Shown here: in pieces, positions 60,379-64,000 of the stretch
Layout: each line of letters starts with the position of its first letter
Position numbering within the stretch: the first letter of the stretch is position 1
Source: Pseudidiomarina aquimaris
Lineage (GTDB): Bacteria; Pseudomonadota; Gammaproteobacteria; Enterobacterales; Alteromonadaceae
Direction of reading: 5' to 3'
Assembly (NCBI RefSeq): GCF_003987395.1
Contig: NZ_PIPT01000005.1
Location: forward strand, 186,001-250,000
DNA length: 64,000 bases
Translations under genes and position numbers: made by a program
The notes under the pieces: model-generated
What the model saw: the letters and a program-made list of their open reading frames with translations, nothing else
Databases searched by the model: none
What the model was told of the DNA's origin: nothing

Positions 60379-61056
60379 TTATTGATTTTTGAAAAGACTT
60401 ATCAGCTGGTCAAACTCGTAAGCTTCTTGATAGCCGCGTTCCACTGACTCAATGAGCTCACGGTAGGTCTCACTCTGGGCACCAAGCTTTTTAATCCGTG
60501 CGCAATGACTCATTGCTTCAACCCAGTCCTGACGAAGATAAGCAGACAGTAACGAATCATGAACATCCAAAGATGCGGTCTGCGCCAGTAAGGCTTGTAA
60601 CAAACCTATATTACTACCAAGCGCAAGCTGCGGAAGAGTTTGAAAGGGGTTGGGAAGCGTTTTATGTCTTAAGTCGAACGTTTCGATATCATTTAAGCCG
60701 CCTATTAAAAGCTGAGACTTAGAACTCAAAAGCGCCACGCCAACAAGAGCCTGCTTATCCAAAATTAAGCTACGAACTATTTCCGCGCTTTCTTCCCTCA
60801 CTTTTACATCATCGAAGATAGACTTCACACGCTTAGGATCTGGAAAGAATGCATTCAGCAAAAGAGCATTGTAGAGCGTAACTTCACCAGATGTACTAGT
60901 AATGAACCACTGCTTCCTGTGTATGCCTTGCTCAGCTTCGGCTTGAACGAGACCGTTACGAACAAAAGACATTGCTTTGTCTTTGAGTATCTTGCTGTCT
61001 TCAGCTGATGAGATATTAAATACTTTCCGTAAAAGCTCTGGAATTTTATAACGCAT
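60379..61056 (-). CDS. Unknown protein, possible winged-helix N-terminus
   Basis: A 225-residue cytoplasmic protein I do not recognise. ATG 61056 is chosen because it begins one base after the stop of the upstream gene (TAG-C-ATG), although the frame continues 27 codons upstream to a TTG. The first 75 residues look like a winged helix: short helices YKIPELLRKVF and DKAMSFVRNGL, then a beta-wing-like stretch (RKQWFITSTSGEVT). The rest is helical (GLLQALLAQTASLDVHDSLLSAYLRQ), with a Tyr-rich end. If it is a DNA-binding protein it could act on the palindrome 10 nt from its stop. This is inference. Confidence 0.6.
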   Translation of the reverse strand: MRYKIPELLRKVFNISSAEDSKILKDKAMSFVRNGLVQAEAEQGIHRKQWFITSTSGEVTLYNALLLNAFFPDPKRVKSIFDDVKVREESAEIVRSLILDKQALVGVALLSSKSQLLIGGLNDIETFDLRHKTLPNPFQTLPQLALGSNIGLLQALLAQTASLDVHDSLLSAYLRQDWVEAMSHCARIKKLGAQSETYRELIESVERGYQEAYEFDQLISLFKNQ

Positions 61057-61057
61057 G

Positions 61058-61417
61058 CTATCGGCAAACACCTTGCTGCAGGATTCTATCAATCGAGGTG
61101 TGTCTATTATCCGAACTTTCGTCGTCTGAAATGGCAACTCTTCGCGCCGATTCGAAAAGAGAATATTTCCCCAGCCGCCGGCACTGATACTGTTTCATCA
61201 CACCTAAGCAATAACCGGCGCGCATTGCATCAGCAAGAGACGTGGTTTGGCTTGCAAGGAATCGCTTCTCATTATGTGCGTTATAAATTTCAGTGACTGC
61301 CTGGCAGGCACCGATTAAAAATTCAGCATCTGGTTTCTCAAAACTACCTTTTGCATCGGCCGCTAACGGCATGAGGCTAATGAGTACAATTAGTGTGGGT
61401 ATTAAGCTTTTAAACAT
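61058..61417 (-). CDS. Secreted cysteine-containing protein, Rap1a/Tai-like
   Basis: A 119-residue protein starting with the ATG at 61417, inside the upstream gene's final codons (CATGTTTAA: stop of one, start of the other). The N-terminal signal peptide (MFKSLIPTLIVLISLMPLAADA) predicts export. The mature part holds GACQAV, AGYCLGV, YQCRR and a C-terminal GVCR, four cysteines probably in disulfides, in the pattern of small Rap1a/Tai-type periplasmic immunity proteins. That family link is tentative. Its place in a viperin operon is unexplained. Confidence 0.6.
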   Translation of the reverse strand: MFKSLIPTLIVLISLMPLAADAKGSFEKPDAEFLIGACQAVTEIYNAHNEKRFLASQTTSLADAMRAGYCLGVMKQYQCRRLGKYSLFESARRVAISDDESSDNRHTSIDRILQQGVCR

Positions 61418-61934
61418 GATCCTGCTTTTCTTCCCTGAGTGTGACTTTTTCTGGAGGCGATGTAGCTGAAACAGCTTGTGAAAACTTGAGCTTACCCTTT
61501 GGTGCGATGGCAAATATTAAGAGCAACAGAGATGCATTGTAAGCTAAGTTCCAGTACTCCTGCTTATTGTTCATCAGTAGTTGATTGTTGTAAGAGCTCA
61601 GTGAGCCAAAGAGGAGTTCAGAGCTAATGAATACAAACGTATGAATGCCAATTGCAGTGAAGTATCGGTAAATGGCGTTGCCAACTTTAGCAGAGTGTTT
61701 TCTCACTTTTACGATGTAGCGTGCTGAAAGAAGCGTAAACCCTGTTAGGAACAAAATCTCCATGTTGCTCAGGTCATGCCAACCTGCGTCGTTAGGAAAA
61801 ACCGTAGCCGGAAGCCCCCAAAGTGCGATGGCGAAAAGGGCAGAAGAGATAATGAAAAATGACGCTTTAAAGAGCCAGTGTAAGCCAGTGCTGAGAAGCT
61901 CGTCCCAAGTCATGGTGTAATTAGTTTTATTCAA
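61410..61934 (-). CDS. Four-helix membrane protein, unknown function
   Basis: A 174-residue protein with predicted transmembrane helices near residues 19-43, 59-77, 90-110 and 129-146, and a charged C-terminal tail. The start is the TTG at 61934, with AAAGGGA 6 nt upstream; a later ATG (61913) lacks a ribosome-binding site. No family is recognised. It is first in the five-gene viperin operon, behind a promoter at 62016-62044. A membrane component might sense or execute a response, but nothing in the sequence shows this. Confidence 0.65.
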   Translation of the reverse strand: MNKTNYTMTWDELLSTGLHWLFKASFFIISSALFAIALWGLPATVFPNDAGWHDLSNMEILFLTGFTLLSARYIVKVRKHSAKVGNAIYRYFTAIGIHTFVFISSELLFGSLSSYNNQLLMNNKQEYWNLAYNASLLLLIFAIAPKGKLKFSQAVSATSPPEKVTLREEKQDHV

Positions 61935-62015
61935 GTGAAATCCCTTTGCTAAATTCCTTATGAGCGCCGGCTCGCTTTTTCTATTTTCGATGTGTAAGTT
62001 ATTAAGTAAATACCG

Positions 62016-62044
62016 ACTATATTGAGTCGAGTCCGCGACTGCAA
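62016..62044 (-). promoter_or_regulatory. Promoter of the viperin operon
   Basis: On the minus strand TTGCAG (62044-62039) and TATAGT (62021-62016) have a 17-nt spacer. The start would be about 75 nt before the first gene. The divergent gene at 62109 lies upstream on the other strand. Confidence 0.65.
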
Positions 62045-62108
62045 TGGTAATGTTGCTATTTGACCATGGATTTTAGGCAAGAGAACAATGGATAAGGAGC
62101 AGGGAATT

Positions 62109-62564
62109 ATGAATACGGCGAAGCTTACCCCAGAGGAAGTGCATTTAAGAGCATGCCAAGCTTTAGTGTCGCTTTTTCGAGATCAAGTGGAATCGAACAT
62201 TGAGTGTGTTCATTCTCGTATTTTCAATTATGTGTTACACCCAGAGCAACGCTACGTTCATTGCGCTCATTCTGAAGCTGTTAAGGAGGGCGTGAAAACT
62301 CACCCAGAACACGTAGTGCCGTGCGCGCTAATGATAAGAGAGTGTTTCTCGTTCATAAAAGAAGGAAAATATTCCGATGATGAAATTGCAGGATTCCTTC
62401 AAAAGCACTGGAAAATCGTGACCATCACCAAAGAAGAGGCGAAACGCTTAGATTCAGAGCTTGGGCTAAAATCGACCATGCCAGAGGGTTGGCACCTCGA
62501 TAGCGAAGACACTTTTGCAAGATTCAAACAAGCTAACATCAAGATAATAAAATCAAGTTCATAG
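62109..62564 (+). CDS. Hypothetical protein, Cys/His-containing
   Basis: A 151-residue cytoplasmic protein from ATG 62109, with AAGGAG 9 nt upstream; an earlier ATG seven codons before is also possible. Several Cys and His occur in the first half (CQALVSLF, ECVHSRIF, HCAHSEAVKEGV, HPEHVVPCA), which could bind a metal, and the second half is helical and charged with conserved-looking acidic stretches. I recognise no family. It is divergent from the viperin operon, 174 nt away. Confidence 0.55.
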   Translation: MNTAKLTPEEVHLRACQALVSLFRDQVESNIECVHSRIFNYVLHPEQRYVHCAHSEAVKEGVKTHPEHVVPCALMIRECFSFIKEGKYSDDEIAGFLQKHWKIVTITKEEAKRLDSELGLKSTMPEGWHLDSEDTFARFKQANIKIIKSSS

Positions 62565-62609
62565 CGTTTTGATGAATGAATTTTGCATGTAATAAAAAGG
62601 AAAATGTAC

Positions 62610-62828
62610 ATGGCAGTAAAAAAATGCAAAAGCTGTAACAAGCCAGCTGAGAAGCTTTACGATAAAGGGCACTGTCAAGCTTGTATGTGGGTGACGGTGG
62701 GCGAGAAAGGTGCTGATATGTTTTTCGCCAAAGCTGAGGCATGGGCGACACAATACGTATCACCCGCGGTGTTCAAGATGATAGTGGGTGGTATCTTTCT
62801 ACTGTTCTTATATCTGCTTTTTACCTAA
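62610..62828 (+). CDS. Small zinc-ribbon-like protein with a C-terminal membrane tail
   Basis: A 72-residue protein. CKSCNKPAEKLYDKGHCQAC holds two CxxC pairs 12 residues apart, a zinc-ribbon arrangement, and a hydrophobic helix (FKMIVGGIFLLFLYLLF) ends it. ATG 62610 is used because GGA is 8 nt upstream; an ATG two codons earlier is also possible. It follows the hypothetical gene by 45 nt, so the two may be co-transcribed. Confidence 0.55.
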   Translation: MAVKKCKSCNKPAEKLYDKGHCQACMWVTVGEKGADMFFAKAEAWATQYVSPAVFKMIVGGIFLLFLYLLFT

Positions 62829-62925
62829 CATCTTAGGTTGAATTATTAGAGTATTAAGCAGTTGGGCTCAGGATAAAACTACGAATCCTATAAATATTGT
62901 GGTTTTACTAAAGCCGTCGTTGTCC

Positions 62926-63030
62926 TGTCCCAAACGACAAATCCATGTCCCAGGACACCATAAAAAGACAAAACGACAGCACCAAGACAAATCAGCGAAA
63001 ATTACAAAAGTGTGGGACTAACTGTGGGAC
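62926..63030. repeat. TGTCCCA/TGTGGGAC repeats, possible integrase arm sites
   Basis: TGTCCCA occurs at 62926-62932 and 62946-62952, and TGTGGGAC at 63011-63018 and 63023-63030. Short repeated motifs in both orientations next to a tRNA fragment resemble the arm-type binding sites of a tyrosine recombinase, but no integrase gene is present. Confidence 0.45.
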
Positions 63031-63085
63031 TTTTTGAGTTATCGGCACTATAAAGACACGAAGATGCGATACAGGCCAGTAAAAA

Positions 63086-63137
63086 TGGCGCACCCGGCAG
63101 GAGTCGAACCTGCGGCCTCTGCCTCCGGAGGGCAGTC
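63086..63137 (-). pseudogene. tRNA-Arg (CCG) 3' fragment, probable att scar
   Basis: On the minus strand the last 50 or so bases of a tRNA are intact: anticodon stem-loop CTGCC-CTCCGGA-GGCAG (anticodon CCG), T arm with GTTCGAC, acceptor 3' strand and CCA. The D arm and the 5' acceptor half are absent; the sequence before position 63138 does not match. Integrative elements leave exactly this 3' tRNA copy. Confidence 0.85.
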
Positions 63138-63283
63138 TCGGGTTCGGTGGTAAATCGTTAAAGCTAGGCGTGGTAAGGGTTTAAACGGTGTTGTGGCTTT
63201 TTGTTTGGCATCAAAATCGGCACTTTTGAGACCATTTAATGACAAAGTTAGTCACAGAAAACCGACGCCGGAATTTCAATTTT

Positions 63284-63307
63284 TGACCTTTGCCTCGCGA
63301 CAAAAAA
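63284..63307 (+). repeat. 24-nt direct repeat, right copy
   Basis: Identical to 58627-58650. A TATAAT-like motif (about 63390) lies some 80 nt beyond it. Confidence 0.85.
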
Positions 63308-63439
63308 TTCTGAACATCCGAAAAATCCTGAGTTTTTAGGTGGAAAAAATTCCACTTTTTAACCGGACTTTAGGTGTGTAGATTAGCCTATAATTTAATA
63401 ATGCCAACAAACGAGATCGCTTTATTCCAAATATCGGAA

Positions 63440-64000
63440 CTAACGCCGTTCGTTCAAAAAGCGATTAATTAGGTCTTGATGTTCGGCTAAACGCTCAATA
63501 ATATCAGCAAAGCTATCAGGGGCACTGAAGAACATTCCACCGCTTACGGACTGGTCGTAATCTTTTTTGATATCTTCGAGCAGCCGCCCCGTTGGAATTA
63601 ACACCAGCTCACCGGAAAGAATGGCTTCAAAGAAAACGCCTCGAGTAGCCCACCTTGCCGACTTCATCGCTACCACGTCCTGCAGTGCTTTCATGTTTTG
63701 GTACGAACCTTCATAGAGATTTTGCAGAATACAGTCTACATCATACCAATGTCTGGATAACCGCACCGTATCAGGCGAGTTCTCTTGCGTGCAGAATTGA
63801 TGAAGTGCGGTTAGCTTTTCCCAAATAATGTAATCGGGGTGGTAAGCCTCTACTGTAGCTATCGGTAACGTATGGGACCCTGCAACCGCATCTATTTCTG
63901 AGAGGTAAGTCGTTACCGGTTTAGAAACCGTCGGCCGGCCCCGATTACGGCCGCCAAATTCGAGCAGTATATGCTCTAACTGATAAGAATCATCTTGGAA
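63440..64000 (-). CDS. AbiEii-family nucleotidyltransferase toxin (5' end outside window)
   Basis: The minus-strand frame is open from the window's edge to the stop at 63440, about 186 residues of the C-terminal part. AbiEii family features are clear: LLEFGGRNRGRP, then HPDYIIWEKLTALHQF, RLSRHWYDVDCILQN, and a C-terminal DYDQSVSGGMFF. AbiEii toxins of type IV toxin-antitoxin (abortive infection) systems are nucleotidyltransferases that act on tRNA or GTP. The catalytic GS...D motif lies upstream, outside the window, as would the AbiEi antitoxin. Confidence 0.85.
   Translation of the reverse strand, partial: FQDDSYQLEHILLEFGGRNRGRPTVSKPVTTYLSEIDAVAGSHTLPIATVEAYHPDYIIWEKLTALHQFCTQENSPDTVRLSRHWYDVDCILQNLYEGSYQNMKALQDVVAMKSARWATRGVFFEAILSGELVLIPTGRLLEDIKKDYDQSVSGGMFFSAPDSFADIIERLAEHQDLINRFLNERR

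Larger units (their letters stand above)
62829..63439. other. Gene-free integration-scar region
   Basis: No gene is supported. It holds inverted TGTCCTG/CAGGACA (62921-62957), four GTCCCA/TGGGAC-type motifs, a tRNA-Arg fragment (63086-63137) and the right copy of the 24-nt repeat (63284-63307), followed by a TATAAT-like promoter and a short frame from ATG 63401 (23 codons). This is the layout of an attachment-site region rather than of genes. Confidence 0.6.

Noticed and set aside
63048-63245. 65-codon minus-strand frame across the tRNA-Arg fragment
   Set aside because: Translation of tRNA sequence gives a familiar spurious peptide (CPPEAEAAGSTPAGC); not a gene.

Overview
This is 64 kb of a gammaproteobacterial chromosome. 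Gene content, order and intergenic style suggest the Alteromonadales, most likely Idiomarinaceae (Idiomarina or Pseudidiomarina); that placement is inference from recognition, not from a database search. Almost all of the first 58 kb is dense housekeeping sequence in conserved gene order. The last 6 kb is an accessory island with defence-type genes.

Layout. 1-5.3 kb: the 3' part of a TonB-dependent receptor, a sulfotransferase-like gene and a flavin-dependent halogenase, which look like one outer-membrane uptake or modification locus. 5.3-9.5 kb: dnaK and dnaJ behind two sigma-32-type promoters, then an M48 lipoprotein protease. 9.5-9.74 kb: an intergenic stretch with a large inverted repeat and 7-bp tandem repeats. 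9.74-16.8 kb: a dicarboxylate-type symporter, dapB, carA-carB and greA. 16.8-17.75 kb: two divergent phage-type HTH regulators around a palindrome. 17.8-34.3 kb: yhbY, rlmE-ftsH-folP-glmM-tpiA-secG, tRNA-Leu, tRNA-fMet, rimP-nusA-infB-rbfA-truB-rpsO-pnp-nlpI, the classical translation and RNA-metabolism block. 34.3-35.5 kb: a secreted zinc protease and a MAPEG protein, converging. 35.5-54.7 kb, minus strand: lipA-lipB-ybeD-dat-dacA-rlpA-mrdB-mrdA-rlmH-rsfS-nadD-holA-lptE-leuS-lnt-corC-ybeY-ybeZ-miaB, close to the E. coli order. 54.7-58 kb: two small transporters, a UbiF-type hydroxylase, a small lipoprotein and a five-tRNA cluster in the same relative place as in E. coli.

The accessory part (58.0-64.0 kb) is the most interesting region. 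It holds an orphan Phd-type antitoxin, a five-gene minus-strand operon that includes a clear prokaryotic viperin (radical-SAM enzyme of the family that makes chain-terminating ddh-nucleotides against phage), two small unknown genes on the other strand, a 3' fragment of tRNA-Arg(CCG) that looks like an integration scar, and the C-terminal part of an AbiEii nucleotidyltransferase toxin running off the window. The viperin is followed 9 nt later by a HicA-like small protein and preceded by three uncharacterised genes: a four-helix membrane protein, a secreted cysteine-containing protein and a possible winged-helix protein. A perfect 17-nt palindrome sits just before the viperin start. A 24-nt perfect direct repeat (58627 and 63284) brackets the operon. 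I propose this five-gene operon as the candidate undescribed defence system: the viperin call is firm, the partners' roles are unknown.
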